Shown here: positions 1 through 18,969 of the stretch, in pieces | How positions within the stretch are numbered: the first letter of the stretch is position 1 | Layout: the number at the start of each line of letters is the position of its first letter | Position numbers and translations under genes: made by a program | The notes under the pieces: model-generated | Databases searched by the model: none | What the model was told of the DNA's origin: nothing | The model's input: the letters and a program-made list of their open reading frames with translations, nothing else | Origin: Tiliqua scincoides | Taxonomy: Eukaryota; Chordata; Lepidosauria; Squamata; Scincidae | Reading direction: 5' to 3' | Length of the DNA stretch: 64,000 nt | NCBI RefSeq assembly: GCF_035046505.1 | Contig: NC_089827.1 | Coordinates: forward strand, 58,122,356-58,186,355

Positions 1-921
1 TGTCATTAGCAAATGACTCACTTTGATTCTGCTGTGCTGTGCAATGCTGCACCCAACAGGTGTGTTTTTCTAGCTTTGCTCTTTGATGGACATGAGCAAG
101 GGCAGATAATACTGTGTTTCAGCATACGTTATTCCCATCTTGTTATTGACAGTCCCTGAAGTGGTGAGGGGAATAAGACAGGCACCACTGTAGCATGCTT
201 TAAAATAATAATAATAAAAATATAATAATGGTATATTGTAGAGTTAAATTTTTTGTCCATCATGGGGCAAAAGATATTGAAACTAAAGGATGAATGAGGT
301 GATCCTGCAGGTTAAATCTGGCCAAGCGGTCAGTTACAACTGGAGACAAGTCAATGGAGATAATATCATGTGAGGAGAGCATCAAATTCTGTTTTAATTG
401 GCAAGTACAGGTCAGGATAAATTTTTCACCAAGTAAGGTATGGAACTGAGACTTTTTCTGCTTGGGGTTCCTGTTTTTTAAGTTATTTATCTGAGATCAC
501 TCCATGTGGAGAGTGGGCCTGGACTTTTCCTTATGCTAGTCTCTTGAACTTCTAGTTTAGAACATGGTGGCGGTTCCCTTATCACATGTCTACAGAGGGT
601 GTGTAACTCATGCTTCCATGAAAAAGATGCTTTCATCTGTTTTATTTTAAACATGCTGCCTGAATTTCAGTGAAGGACCCCCCCCCTTTCTTTAAATATG
701 AGAGATGAATAAGTCTCTCCCACCAACCATTCCTCCGTCAGTGTTCATAGCTGCAGAAATAAACCTGTTATATGTTACGGAAGTGTATGCTGAGGCTCAT
801 AAATGATAAGGTAAATGGGAGCAAAAATGCAATATATTTTTTTCTCATGATTTCCTGCTCTTCTCCCTTGAGGCTTTGAATAATGAGCAATAACACCATC
901 TGACTAGAAAACCTACACTAT

Positions 922-993
922 GCATGTCTACTCAGAAGTAAGCCTCATTAAGTTCTATAGACCTTGCTCCCAGTGTGTATAGGATTGCAGCCT
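922..993. repeat. Palindromic MITE copy (AGTAAGYCCCATTG family)
   Basis: It contains CTACTCAGAAGTAAGCCTC followed by a degraded second arm and ends in ATAGGATTGCAGCC. This is one of about 25 copies of a roughly 85-bp imperfect palindrome in the window. The name is descriptive. Confidence 0.6.
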
Positions 994-1443
994 TACAGCC
1001 TAATCCTATTGGGCACTTCCTCTGATGGAATGAGTGTTCTGCCATGTATGTCTTATGGCAGACACAGAAGGGCCTCCAGCAGCGACTAAAGCCATGCGCT
1101 GCTGGAGTGCCACCAGGGAGGCTGCAGCTGCCTTGCTCACAGAGATGGCTCCAGACAAACTCACTGACTCAGTTTAGTCGGTGGGAGAATGCATGACGGG
1201 ACAGGATGGAGAAGGGGCAGATGAGTCCGGGAACGGGATAGGTTCGGTGGCAGTGGCGCCACCAAATCCAAACCCTCTTCCTGGACCTGATCCTGCAGCC
1301 CAGATCCACATGGACCTGTGGAAGCAATTTTGCTGATGCAGGTCCAAGTAGACCCTGCCACACCACAGAGGCTTACCCTGGGGTAAGGGAACAAACGTTG
1401 CCTTACTGAGATGCAGTGCAAGGCAATTTGATGCAGCTACATC

Positions 1444-1472
1444 GGTGGGGTGGGGGTGGGGGTGGGGGTGGG
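1444..1472 (+). repeat. (GTGGGG)n G-rich tandem
   Basis: About five runs of four to five G separated by T form a short tandem with G-quadruplex potential on the + strand. It lies in the intron and no function is implied. Confidence 0.8.
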
Positions 1473-1741
1473 AGAACATAAGACTGAGTTACTGATTGGA
1501 AGTTCACTGATGTCACTAAATTTTTCTTTAGTGAGGGTGACCATAACTGAACTCTTCATAAGGTACAATCAAGCATGGAGTCTGCGCAAAGTGTGCTACT
1601 TGTTTGTTAGCAAGAACAAGTTATTTGTTGCATTCTTCCCTTTCAACATACAATTCCAAGATCAAACTCAGAGCTGAAAGAGTTTTCTGTCCTGCAGTTC
1701 TCCACACAGTGGTTTACTAATGATTGTTTGCTGCCTCCTAG

Positions 1742-1862
1742 GCTGTTCGGAAATATTGCCCACATCATGTAGGACATTATTTGGGAATGGATGTACATGA
1801 CACACCTGATATATCCCGATCAATCCCCCTCCAGCCAGGCATGGTGATCACCATCGAGCCAG
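1742..1862 (+). CDS. XPNPEP3: XPNPEP3 penultimate coding exon
   Basis: The exon encodes [20 protein letters not shown], then [14 protein letters not shown], and ends at ITIEP plus the first base of a Gly codon. It matches the C-terminal pita-bread catalytic domain of Xaa-Pro aminopeptidase 3 (family M24B), which removes an N-terminal residue preceding proline. The product acts in mitochondria, with a cytosolic isoform known in mammals. Metal ligands visible here are His in the HHVGHYLG motif and Glu in TIEP. The acceptor is CTGCCTCCTAG at 1731-1741 and the donor is G|GTAAAA at 1862/1863, so the intron is phase 1 and joins cleanly to the next exon. Residues differ from human only conservatively as I remember that sequence. 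Upstream exons lie outside the window. Confidence 0.95.
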
Positions 1863-3681
1863 GTAAAAGGACACATCAGCAATGCTAGAATTCTGAGTAT
1901 ATGTTTATTATTGGGGCTTTGCATGTTCCTTGCATTCATGCAGTTGTCATATGTGGTCTCTTTTTTTCCAGTTGCCATTCTCAGAATCTCAGCTTTTTGT
2001 GTTTTGAAAACATATTTCTAGACTTTATGGGTACAGCAAAAAGCTAGAAAATATGTAGACAACGTCCAGTAAAACCAAGACAATAGCTTGAGAGCTGAGC
2101 AAATCTTCAATGGTTAGAGGCAGGGGCTCCAGTAATACCATGTTTTTTCTAACCAAAGTACTTTTGTCATCCTTACAATGCTGTGAGGTAGGGCTGGTGA
2201 GTTCATGAAAATCTCAAAGGAAGAAGATTCTACAGGCCATGTCATGTAGACCTGCTCAGATATATTTTATTCTACATGAACTAAACCCTAGATCTACTTA
2301 CTGAACAACCCTCAAAAAAGGAAGTGTGTATATTAGGATCTGGATGGAAGCCTCCCAGTGGCTGTAGTGACTATCAGTCGTCAAAGCAGCCTTACTTTGA
2401 GGATCCCTCTTCCTTCTTTGCTCTGAGCACTTGCTCTGCTACTGTTGTTTTGAATTTACTCTCCCAACTGTGCAGCACCTTGCTGATTCCTAAAAAGAAC
2501 AAGGAAATTCCTGTCGTGGCTCAATATCATGCCATCTCCCTCTCCCCCCCCCCAAAAAAAAACACCCAGTGACATGCTGCAGTTCTTGATCAAAGTGTGA
2601 GTCAAGGTGAGAGATAGAAGAAGGGACTAAAAGCACAGCCGCCTATAGCTCTCCGAAGTACAAGTAGCTCCTACAGACAATGCAAGTTTTCTTTACTTGT
2701 TTTGTTAAAAGACAAATATATTAATTGGAAGTAAGTGCTTGAACATCAGTGGCGACCCTGGGTGATGTCACACCCAGGATCACAACCTTAGAGTGTGCTC
2801 CCCTCTTGCTTACCTGGGTGCTACAGAGCCTCATGTGGCATCCCAGAGCTCTCAGAAAGCTTTCTGAGCCTCCGACGGGCCCTTAAGCAGTACTTCTGGA
2901 AAACTGGAGTACTGTTGAAAGGCCCCTCCAGAGGCTCAGATGGCTTTCTGGCTGCTCTGAGACACCGTAGGATGTCTCGCACCTGGCACCATGTGGCCCC
3001 TTGGTTCTAATGCCAGGGAAGCCACCGCTGAACATCTTTCTTCCTGTATCTCTAAATCTGGTCATTACTGAATGTGCTGAGTAATTACTCTCCTCTTCAG
3101 CCTTCCCAGAGACAAGTCCCAGGCAGCTTGTCTCCCAAGCTGTTCCCTCTCTGGCCTGCAGGTCTGCCGGCCTTAAATACGTCAGCATAGGGAACAGACT
3201 TCTACTTTGGCCTGTTGGCCTATTTGGCCCATTGGTCTATCTAGTTCAGCATTGTCAGTTTCCCCTACCTCACAGGGAGATCCCACAAGACACCTGAGCT
3301 TTTGGGGTTGGGCACACCAATACCAGCACCATGGCAACAATACCACATCACACAGCTCAGTTAGCAGGAAGCTCCTTCATTAGTGGTAATGCAGCCAAGG
3401 ACTCCTGGAGCTGGTGGCCCCTCTGCCTCAGAGGATTAGCCTAGGCTGAGAGGGGACCCTGCAGCAGTGGTCCCCCCCATAACTAAGAAAGTCAGAGAGA
3501 ATTAGACAGGTGGCTTCTTCGTCTCCAAAGATGTTCATTTTGAGAAGTTTTGCATGCCCTTGCAATAAATACAGTACAATTCCTTGGCCTTTCCCTTTAT
3601 GTGACTTTCTAAACCATAATACAATCAACTTGCTGCAGAACCTGTCATCTAAGCCCTTGGATCACCTTCTTTTACATCTAG

Positions 3682-3848
3682 GTATCTATATCCCCGAGGA
3701 TGATATGAATGCCCCTGAAAGATTCCGTGGCACTGGTGTTCGCATAGAGGATGATGTTGTAGTGACAGAGAATGCACCATTGATTCTGTCTGCAGACTGC
3801 CCAAAGGAGATCTATGACATTGAGCAAGTTTGTGGCTGCAGCCACTGA
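3682..3848 (+). CDS. XPNPEP3: XPNPEP3 last coding exon
   Basis: After the acceptor TTTACATCTAG (3671-3681), this exon completes the Gly codon and reads [20 protein letters not shown], then [19 protein letters not shown], and ends [16 protein letters not shown] before TGA at 3846-3848. The Glu of RIEDD is the last conserved metal ligand of the M24 active site, so with the previous exon three of the five ligands are in the window. The extreme C-terminus (VCGCSH) differs from the human end (ICSQAS, from memory), which is a normal place for divergence. An in-frame extension upstream of 3682 is open, but it is intron sequence. This exon together with the preceding one fixes the gene as + strand, ending here. 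Confidence 0.96.
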
Positions 3849-5285
3849 GCATTCTTCACTTCCTTTTATAGCTTGCTCAGGTACAGATCAGGAAAGTTGC
3901 TCTTTCAGATATAATGCAGTCTGCAGTATTGGGATGCCAACAATAATGGATCCAGTTGCTGTTGGAAGAACATTACGTGCAAGGAATTCAGTATATAATG
4001 ATTTTAGGTAGCAAGAACTTGGTATTAAATTGGGGAAAATGTACTTCCAAGTTAGACGGGATTTTAGATCAATGTAAATGCTAAAGAAATCAAATGCAGA
4101 AATTAGATTTCCCACCCCACTATCTGGAGTAGTTTTACTCTTGTGCCTGTATTGTCATAATCTTGTTACATACAGCAGTATTTTGAACAGTGACCCAGTT
4201 GTTTCTTAGTTTCTCAGCTGAGAGGCAGAGCTAAGTTTCAATCTATCATGAAGATTGCTTTAATTTTATTTCAAGAGCAGAAACGAATTCTTTTGGTTGT
4301 TGTTTTTCCCTGCTTTTGCAAAAGGTGAAATGTACGTATTTTCAAAATATGAGTGCAAATGTTCCTGCTGATGTATGCTTTTTTGGAGTTTGAATAAGGT
4401 CACCTAATTCTGCATATGATTGAACTGTTAGGTCAGTAATAGGCAGACAAAGGTCACAGCTTGTGAGCTGGTTTGGTTGATGGACATGGAATCTCACTAG
4501 ATTCAAGATCCTTGCCACTGGGCTTCAGTTGTTTTTCTTCCTTCTCCTCCTACAGTTTCAGCCTTGCAGCCTTCTTTCTCTTCAGCCTTCTCCTTCACTC
4601 TTCTAAGAGTCTTTGGGCAGAAGGCATAGACATATTGTATTTGGGTGCAGATTCTAAGTACATAATATATGCACCTTGTATTCACCGAAAACAGTTGCAT
4701 GTGTCTTCCAATTGCTACTTGTCTGGATAATATATATGGAAATAGCAGCTAGGAAAGGATCAAGCTTATACTTTCATGTAGTTTTCTGGGAAATACAGCA
4801 ATTTAAACAAGAATTTATCATTCTGAAGTGATGAAATGAATGTGTCTTTTTGAATGTTTATACCCAGTTTGTAAGTGTGAAGTGAGATGTGGCTCTTAGA
4901 CAAATGTGTTATTTTTTGTGTTGAGGTTTAGAGTTCAAATCTGCCCTCTTCATGGAACAGCAACAGTTCTGCTCTGATTCTCTGGTAACATAATAAGTAG
5001 GAAAACAGGCTACTTGCTGCAAGCAGGCACCAATGCAAATTAAAGCCTGGAATTGTTTAGTTAGAAGGAAATTTTTTCGTCATAACACTTTTATACAGGA
5101 AGAAATGTTACAGAACAATCCAGCAACTAGACTTGGACTCTGAAGCACTTTTAGGATCTCTGAATGAGATGTATTGTATTTGTACAGGGTAATATTATAT
5201 ATATTTATATATAATATACAAAGATATTTTATTCTGCTAATACCAAAATGAATTCTGTATCAATAAAGGTGTCATTTTAAATTTA
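3849..5285 (+). other. XPNPEP3: XPNPEP3 3' UTR (inferred extent)
   Basis: AT-rich non-coding sequence follows the stop codon, with no obvious transposon in it, which is itself notable beside the repeat-dense flanks. The best poly(A) signal is AATAAA at 5262-5267, followed by a T-rich stretch. The extent is inferred from that signal alone. Confidence 0.6.
5262..5267 (+). terminator. XPNPEP3: Poly(A) signal AATAAA, probable XPNPEP3
   Basis: A canonical hexamer lies 1.4 kb after the XPNPEP3 stop, before the repeat-rich spacer begins. Another AATAAA-like run occurs just downstream near 5287, so the exact cleavage site is uncertain. Confidence 0.55.
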
Positions 5286-5289
5286 AAAT

Positions 5290-5955
5290 AAAAACTACTT
5301 TGAAACTCATGAGATTTCAAATCAAGAGACTTTTACTATTGGCAGCCAACTTCTTGTGATAACATCATTCATGTGGAGAGTTTCTAGCTTACCATCAGTA
5401 GCAGCCATAGAAAGTAAACTCTTTTTTAATTTTGCAGTGAGAAAGTACAGATATGGATTATTTTTAAAAAGACAACAGAAGCTCGATTTAAGCACTGGGT
5501 TTTGTAAAAGGAAGAATCTCAAGCGTCAAGAAATATAATTTTGAGATGCCCCCCCTGCAAGGTTGCCATGCAGAATGCACAATCAAGGACTCATTCTCTC
5601 TGACAACCTGATGCTAGACAGCTCCTTTCTTTATAGGCAGCTCATGTTCCTTCTGCTACTATATCTTGTTCAACACACACCCGCTGGCACATGTTCATTT
5701 GATTCGTACAAGCTATCAATGGTGGTGAGGGAGCATAGAGAGAAGACCTTCACCCCATAGTGTACCAGGGGTGGGGGGATGGCCCACCCTTTGTGTCAAA
5801 TCCACCTGGGGTTGAGCTACTGAGCAACTAGTAGTCCTGGCTGCCCCTGAGGATCTCAAGATGAAGGCTAGGTCTACTCATAGTTTTGTCCACCCCAGGT
5901 GTCAAATACTCCAGGTTTGACACTGCTTCACCTTTCTTTAAGAATTTACTAACAT
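5290..5955. other. XPNPEP3-RBX1 spacer, no feature recognised
   Basis: Unique-looking AT-rich sequence with no host exon or repeat family that I recognise. Confidence 0.5.
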
Positions 5956-5957
5956 AG

Positions 5958-6047
5958 TGCACAATCCTAACCAGGTCTACTCAGAAGTAAGTCCTATTTT
6001 GTTCAATGGGGCTTACTCTCAGGAAAGTGTGGTTAGGATTGCAGCCA
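5958..6047. repeat. Palindromic MITE copy (AGTAAGYCCCATTG family)
   Basis: It runs from ACAATCCTAACCAGGTCTAC through GAAGTAAGTCC and CAATGGGGCTTACTC to GGTTAGGATTGCAGCC. The two arms are inverted relative to one another. Confidence 0.7.
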
Positions 6048-6228
6048 TAACGTACTAGATAGAAGATGTAAAATAGGTGCTTGGCTGTTCATCTTTTTGG
6101 TTTATTTGACATAAACCAACTTAGGAACAAGGAGTTGCAGAAATTATCCCCAGAGTATTTGCATTTGGGGAAAAACTCTGGCGCTAGTACATTAGAAGCC
6201 CTTTAAGGAAAGGCATAGTTGTCTAGCA

Positions 6229-6548
6229 CAAGGGTCTCCAAACCCTGGCCCGAGGGCCAGATGCGGCCTGCAGCGAGCCTCTATCCAGCCCGCAGCCAGC
6301 CTCTTGTCCCCTGAAAGCCTCTGGCCCACTTGACTGAACATGACCAGAGCTGTGCTCCGATTCCATCTGGAGGGTGTTCTGAGGGCCAGACAGACTGAGT
6401 GAATGAGCCCACTCATTCATTTATTCATTCATCTAAGTTTAATCTCTTATTTATTTATTTAAATTTTATATTTAAATTTTTTTCCGGCCCTCAGCACTGT
6501 GCCAGATATTTTATGCGGCCCGCTGGCCAAAAAGTTTGGAGACCCCTG
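6229..6548. mobile_element. hAT-like non-autonomous DNA transposon
   Basis: The ends are inverted repeats, CAAGGGTCTCCAAAC on the left and GTTTGGAGACCCCTG on the right. They are flanked by an 8-bp duplication, GTCTAGCA (6221-6228) and ATCTAGCA (6549-6556), 7 of 8 matching. An 8-bp duplication and CAG-type ends are hallmarks of hAT elements. The 320-bp interior has GGCC-rich blocks and an AT-rich tract, and no transposase frame. Confidence 0.85.
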
Positions 6549-6971
6549 ATCTAGCATAAAGAGGATGGACAAAATGTGAGGATTTAACCAGTAATTTTAA
6601 TAGGGGAGGGAAAACTAGACTGAGAACTAGGTTGTCCTCTTTTGTTCTCTTTCCCTATTCCTAGTTTTGTTGCAAAGTCTAATAAACAGTAGTTTTTGGA
6701 ATACTAATTGTAACAGGGGAGTGAATGTTAGGCTTCTGGGATCTGTTCTGGTCTTTTACTAGGATCTAGATTTTCATGAAATGGGTCCAGGTAAAAAACA
6801 GGAGTGGAACTGTACAGGCGCAAGATACAAAGCGGTGGCACAAGGAGTAGAGGCAGTCATCATGAGCCCCATACTGGGATGACCTTTACAAATCTAAATC
6901 TGAGTTAGGGATTTGAATACAAAACCAGTCAGCACAGCTGCATAACGACTTGGTCAAAGGCAACCAATTAA

Positions 6972-7044
6972 GCCATTTTTGCCCAGTGTTGCATATATGC
7001 AACAGGGATCAAATGTATACACCTGTGGGCTGGGCAGAAATGGG
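6972..7044. mobile_element. 73-bp TTAA-flanked MITE, copy 1 (piggyBac-like ends)
   Basis: TTAA lies on both sides (6968-6971, 7045-7048). The internal ends are inverted: GCCATTTTTGCCCAG on the left and CTGGGCAGAAATGGG on the right. Exact TTAA flanks with CCC-starting ends are typical of piggyBac elements. A second copy of the same length lies at 8601-8673 in the opposite orientation. Confidence 0.7.
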
Positions 7045-7514
7045 TTAATAGTCATATTTTACAGGTAAAGAAACACTGAGGTGGAGAAATGTAAGACAAG
7101 GCTAGCCACGGCAGCAAAGATGTTTTTAATTGTTTTTGTTAAATCATTGAGAATCAGATACTTTTGCTGTTTTCTTGCAAATGACCCTTATCTACCAGTA
7201 GGTCCCTTTCTATCAATCTACAATGGTAATGGCAACCTTTTGGGCTTGTCGTGTCAACAATTCAGAAAATGCCTAACGACTCTGCTGGTGTCCCATCCAA
7301 CAAAAGACTCCAAAAAAACTCTGGAGTCCAGAGTTTTTACATATTCATTTTTTAAAAAAATGTCTAATCATGGGTATTATAGAAGAAATATCAAATAATT
7401 ACACTAATGAAATAAGAGTAAAACAAACCCCATTGTTGTTGGGTGTTGGTGAACGCTGCCTGTCACCCAAAATGTCATGGCATGGTACCTGTGACACACA
7501 TGTCATAGGTTTGC

Positions 7515-7830
7515 CACTGATCTAGGAGGACCTTGATAGAATGGGATACAGGGCTGAAACTAACAAAATAAAACTCAGCAGAGACAAATGCAGGGTTCTG
7601 TGTTTAGGCAAAAAACCTCAAAGGCACAGGAATAGAATGGGAGTTACCAGGCTTGACAGCACAATGTATGAAAGGGATCTTGGTGTTTTGCAGTGGATAA
7701 CAAGCTGAACATGAGTCAGCAGCATGATGCAGCTGCACAGAAAGTGAATGCAGTTTTAGGTTGCAGTAGCAGCACTAATGAAGTGTTGTCACATGCAAAA
7801 GGGCAAAAGATAAAACAGTCCTTTAGAGCA
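7515..7830 (+). mobile_element. CR1-type LINE fragment (3' region)
   Basis: The sequence has the familiar order of CR1 3' regions: a GGAATAGAATGGGAGTTACC block, TTGACAGCA, AAAGGGATCTTGG, then a GATAACAAGCTGAACATGAG block. It is degraded and breaks off near a hAT-like fragment at about 7853. A later part of the same family's 3' end lies in the same direction at 9005-9355. Confidence 0.65.
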
Positions 7831-7852
7831 CCTGGGCCCAGAACATCTAGGG

Positions 7853-8310
7853 CAGGGGGTCCTAGCCTTATGGAGGCTGCTGGTGCCACAGCAATTCTAA
7901 GAAGGAATTATGGGCAGCACCACAAAATGGCCACTATAGGGAGGTTAGCACAAAACACCAACTAGGTACTACCAAGTACCAATTGGCTGTCAAGGAGAGT
8001 GGAATTAAGCATAAATTGGCTGCCAGCACACAAAATGAGATCTGTCACACATGCACAGTTTCCATACACAAGCACTTTCCACCCAGCCATACACATACAT
8101 TATGAACCCCATTGCCCCATACATACTCATACTCCTTCACCCCATCCATCCATATGCATGCATACACTATCCATTCATACACATATAGGCACCTTGCACT
8201 CATCCATCCAGACACATCTTCCTTCTTTCCCTGCAGCCTCCTGGGGGTGCGGGGAGCCCGGCGCGACCTGCAGCAGGGCTCCCTGCAGCAGTGAAAGTAG
8301 ATGCAGAGCG
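7853..8310. mobile_element. hAT-like fragment with single hairpin arm
   Basis: It begins with a CAGGGGGTCC-like end and continues through sequence with repeated CACAYTCA-type words to a GC-rich block at 8228-8310. That block contains GCAGCCTCCTGGGGGTGCGG and matches one arm of the long hairpins at 18970-19482 and 48010-48478. The right end was not resolved. Confidence 0.4.
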
Positions 8311-8600
8311 ATCAAACTTGCCTTAATTTCTCAATCCTGTTTGTTCAGTGAGATCCTATTCATGTTTTCTCAGAAGTCCCTGTGACTTCAATAGGGCTTA
8401 CAGCTTGGCAACTATGCAAAGTGCCACCTAACCTCTGTATGCGTATGTATAAAAAATATTATTTTTATAATAATTTTTGACTGGTTTTGGTATCCAGAAA
8501 AAAGATTCTTAACGAAGAACATGTGGCAGAGTCGGATTCAAAAGCCACAGTAAGAAACTTACTTGTTAGTTATTTTGAATCGTAAGCTAAGCTATCTTAA

Positions 8601-8673
8601 CCCATTTTTGCACAGCCCACAGGTGTACACGTTTGGTCCCTGTTGCGTATATGCAGTGTTGAGCAGAAACTGC
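8601..8673. mobile_element. 73-bp TTAA-flanked MITE, copy 2 (inverted)
   Basis: TTAA at 8597-8600 and 8674-8677 encloses exactly 73 bp, the same as copy 1. Its reverse complement aligns end to end with 6972-7044. The left end reads CCCATTTTTGCACAG. Confidence 0.75.
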
Positions 8674-8732
8674 TTAAGCATTTATGAAAATTGGTAAAAC
8701 ATTTTACTGAAGAGAATGTAAGTGCTTTGCTA

Positions 8733-8875
8733 GATCAGGCCAAAGGCCCATCTAGTCCAGCATCCTATTTCCTAGAATAGCCAACCAGAAATGCATGGGA
8801 AGCCCACAGATGAAAGCATACCTCTCTTTCACCACTGCTCCCCTGTTGAGGTGCCTACCACAAGACATCTCACAA
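8733..8875 (-). mobile_element. CR1 LINE 3' fragment, minus orientation
   Basis: TAGATCAGGCCAAAGGCCCA followed by TCTAGTCCAGCATCCT is the reverse complement of the conserved CR1 3' end seen in the + direction at 9260-9350. Confidence 0.75.
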
Positions 8876-8929
8876 TATAAAAAAAGGAGTTGAAAGAAGA
8901 CTCAAGATTTTGAAATATGTTAAGAGATT

Positions 8930-8998
8930 TTATAAGATTGCAGCCCTATACATACTTACTTTGGAGTAAGCCGTATTGAACTCAATAGGACTCACACA
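8930..8998. repeat. Palindromic MITE copy, degraded
   Basis: ATTGCAGCCCTATACATACT leads into GGAGTAAGCCGTATTG and CAATAGGACTCA, matching the two inverted arms of the family. Confidence 0.5.
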
Positions 8999-9004
8999 CA
9001 CCAG

Positions 9005-9355
9005 AACCGGGGAATCCGCTAAAACTGAGTGCCAGGAGACTTAGGACAGACAAAAGAAAATATTTCTTTACCCAGAGTGTAATTAGTCTGTGGAACTCCT
9101 TGCCACTGGATTTGGTGATGCATCGGGCCTAGTTGCCTTAAAAGGGGATTGGATGAATTTCTGGAGAAAAACTCCATCACGGGTTACAAGCCATGATGGG
9201 TATGTGCAACCTCCGGATTTCAGAAGTAGGCTACCTCAGCATGCCAGATTCAAGGGAGGGCTCTTGTTGGCTTGTGTGGGCCACTGTGAGATACAGGAAG
9301 CTGGACTAGATGGTCCTTTGGCCTGATCCACCAGGGCTTTTCTTATGTTCTAACT
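9005..9355 (+). mobile_element. CR1 LINE 3' end
   Basis: The order is TGGAACTCCTTGCCACTGGA, an AAAGGGGATTGGA-like block, GGCCACTGTGAGATACAGGA, GCTGGACTAGATGG, then CTGATCC and a TTCTTATGTTCT tail. This is the hallmark CR1 3' UTR, whose 3' end is made of short tandem words. It is degraded and non-coding. Confidence 0.85.
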
Positions 9356-9611
9356 TCTAAATCACATTAAAAAAACAAATAGTCCAGTTTCTTGGACTGA
9401 AGCGGAGTCTCACACACTATTCTTAATACGCAGAGGTGATACTAAGAATACACTGACTTGGACTGTCTCTGCTGGGACGGGGAGGTTGAGGTCAGAAGAA
9501 CAGGCTGATCCTTTATGTTTTCTCAGAAATAAATCCCAGCTAGATTGGTGGAGCTTGACTTAAGTTGCAAAGGACGACAGCCTTTGCTGCATGAATAGCA
9601 AGTGTAATAAT

Positions 9612-9790
9612 GGCCGCAATCCTAACTCACTTTCCAGCATTGACGTAAGGGCAGTGCTGCTCCAAGGTAAGGGAACAAACATTCCCTTACTTTGAAGAGG
9701 GCTTCGTGAGTGACACCCAACTGCAGGATGCAGCACAGGTCCCATTGGCACCGCTATGCCAGTGCTGGAAAGTGGGTTAGGACTGCGCCC
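9612..9790. mobile_element. Harbinger-like MITE (CAATCCTAAYYCACTTTCCAGC ends)
   Basis: The left end GGCCGCAATCCTAACTCACT and the right end AGTGGGTTAGGACTGCGCCC are inverted repeats. The interior contains GGTAAGGGAACAAAC and the inverted word CCCTTAC. It is the same family as 34529-34708 and 49432-49634. Confidence 0.75.
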
Positions 9791-10039
9791 AATGTTAATG
9801 TTCCAATGTTTCTCCTCGGCTTTGTTGGTTGCTGTCAAGGGACTGGCAGGTCAGTTCCAGCTATTGTGGCAGCAGAAATCCTGGTGATGCCTTCGTCACT
9901 GGGCTTTCCTTTCACAAGAGTCACGCACCTGCATGTGGTGGAAAAGTAATTTCAGACTCACAACGGGCACAGACAATTTGAGGTGCGACTTGGAGGAAGT
10001 CGACTGAGATTTCAGGTAAGCACCTGAGGCAGCTCACAG

Positions 10040-10439
10040 CAATCTTAGCCACACTTCCCTGGGAGTAAGCCTATGACTAGAATGGAACTTACTTCTGAGT
10101 AAATGTGCAGAGACTGACAATGACTGCCAAAAACAGCAGTTGAAGGCATTTTTGTAGATGCCACAGGGATGGAGCATGCAGGCCTGTGGCCTGGGCAGGA
10201 CTGGGTTAAGGCTACAATCCTGCACACACTTGCCTGGAAGTAGGACCCCCCTGAACGCAGTGGGGCTTACTTCTGAGGAGACCGCCTAGGATTGTGTTAG
10301 CCAGGAACGTTCAGAGGGGCCTTTTGAGAGGCGATCCCTGTGGAATTCTCTCGAACTGGGTGGGGGCAGAGGCTGCCATCCCATCCATGCTTACCTAGGA
10401 GTAAGTGCCATTGACTACAGCGGGACTTACTTCCGAGTA

Positions 10440-10450
<11 letters not shown>
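10040..10450. repeat. Cluster of palindromic MITE copies upstream of RBX1
   Basis: Three copies or part-copies stand in a row (about 10055-10110, 10208-10300, 10385-10448). Each has arms such as CTGGGAGTAAGCC and ACTTACTTCTGAG. Between the first two is a degraded third copy of the TTAA-flanked MITE (about 10144-10205). The cluster abuts the RBX1 CpG island. Confidence 0.65.
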
Positions 10451-17846
<7,396 letters not shown>

Positions 17847-18235
17847 CAAGAGAAAGATGATCACCAAATTCGTTTTGTCATCAGTTAAGCCTTTCACCTG
17901 CAAGTGGGTGGATCTTTGGACGATTCCATATGCTGTTATACACTTGTCTTGTTTTCTGTTTTCACAGTCATTATTGAGTTAACGACTTAATACAGTCATT
18001 GTGTATAGTAATAAAATGTGTTAGCCTCTTGTCTGAACTATTTTTTAGTTTGATCTTAAACTGGATGCAAGTTTTTGGAGCTACACTTCTGTATTGTGAA
18101 GAATTTCTTATAGATAGAATATATTCAAAGTGGTTTGCAAAGCCGTCTTCACCAAACATGACTGTATATCATGTTCCAGGGTACATGGATAGTACTTCCA
18201 GGGTGGCCACTTTTAATAAAATAAAATAATGTTCT
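17847..18235 (+). other. RBX1: RBX1 3' UTR with two candidate poly(A) signals
   Basis: AATAAA occurs at about 18010, inside GTAATAAAATG, and again at about 18213 in an AATAAAATAAAATAA run. Either could end the transcript. Confidence 0.6.
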
Positions 18236-18961
18236 TATCTCCTGATTCCAAAATCAATTTCATTTTGTAAAGAGAGGCAGTATGATTATTCTTTGATCAC
18301 TGATTATCTAACGGGGCATAAGTTCTTAAAGCAAGAAGATAATTTTCCTCTTACGCTTTGCGTCTTGAAGTAATTGGGGTGGGAGGTGCAGTTTCTGACA
18401 TTCAAGGGAAGCCCAACTGAGGTCCACAAATGGCTCTGGTAAAAGATAGAATTCTCACACAGTTTTGAGTTCTGAAATAAACTGTTTCAGTGAGTGTTGA
18501 GGTACCATGTTTCTTGCCCAGTGCAGAGGATAAAAGCACTGGCCCCCCCTGGCAGCAGCAGGAGGGAGAAACGATGTATTGTGTTGCACCACTGTCTGAG
18601 CATTGGTGACAAATAGCACTCCACACATAGATTCAAAATGGCAGCTTACTTAATGGCTTATTATATTAGCTATCTTGAATTTGATCATGTGTGTTTGGTC
18701 TCTGCATACCACCTTCCTAAGCTTTTTCCACAATTTTTTTTAATGGCAGTAATGAGCAATTATACTGACAGTGCTGGTAAGTGGCTCTTTGGAATGGGGC
18801 ACATAAGCTTGTACTCACTTCTGTATAGTTCTACACATATGAAAATACATGCTTTCAGGTCTCAGCCTAGATCTATCTAGTGCTCTGGCCAGAATGATAG
18901 GAAAACTCCTCATTCTGGCACAGGATGGGAGTGTCCTAAAAGGTTTACCTGTGTCTTCTTA
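18236..18961. other. Intergenic, nothing recognised
   Basis: No coding similarity or repeat family was identified here. Confidence 0.5.
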
Positions 18962-18969
18962 CCCTAAGC

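Larger units (their letters stand above)
1..1741 (+). other. XPNPEP3: XPNPEP3 intron (partial, 3' part)
   Basis: The window opens inside an intron that ends at the splice acceptor AG at 1740-1741. No coding exon is recognisable in it. It holds a palindromic MITE copy near 922-993, a composite repeat at about 997-1440 that starts with the CCTAATCCTATT-type end shared by MITEs elsewhere in the window, and a short G-rich tandem at 1444-1472. Confidence 0.75.
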
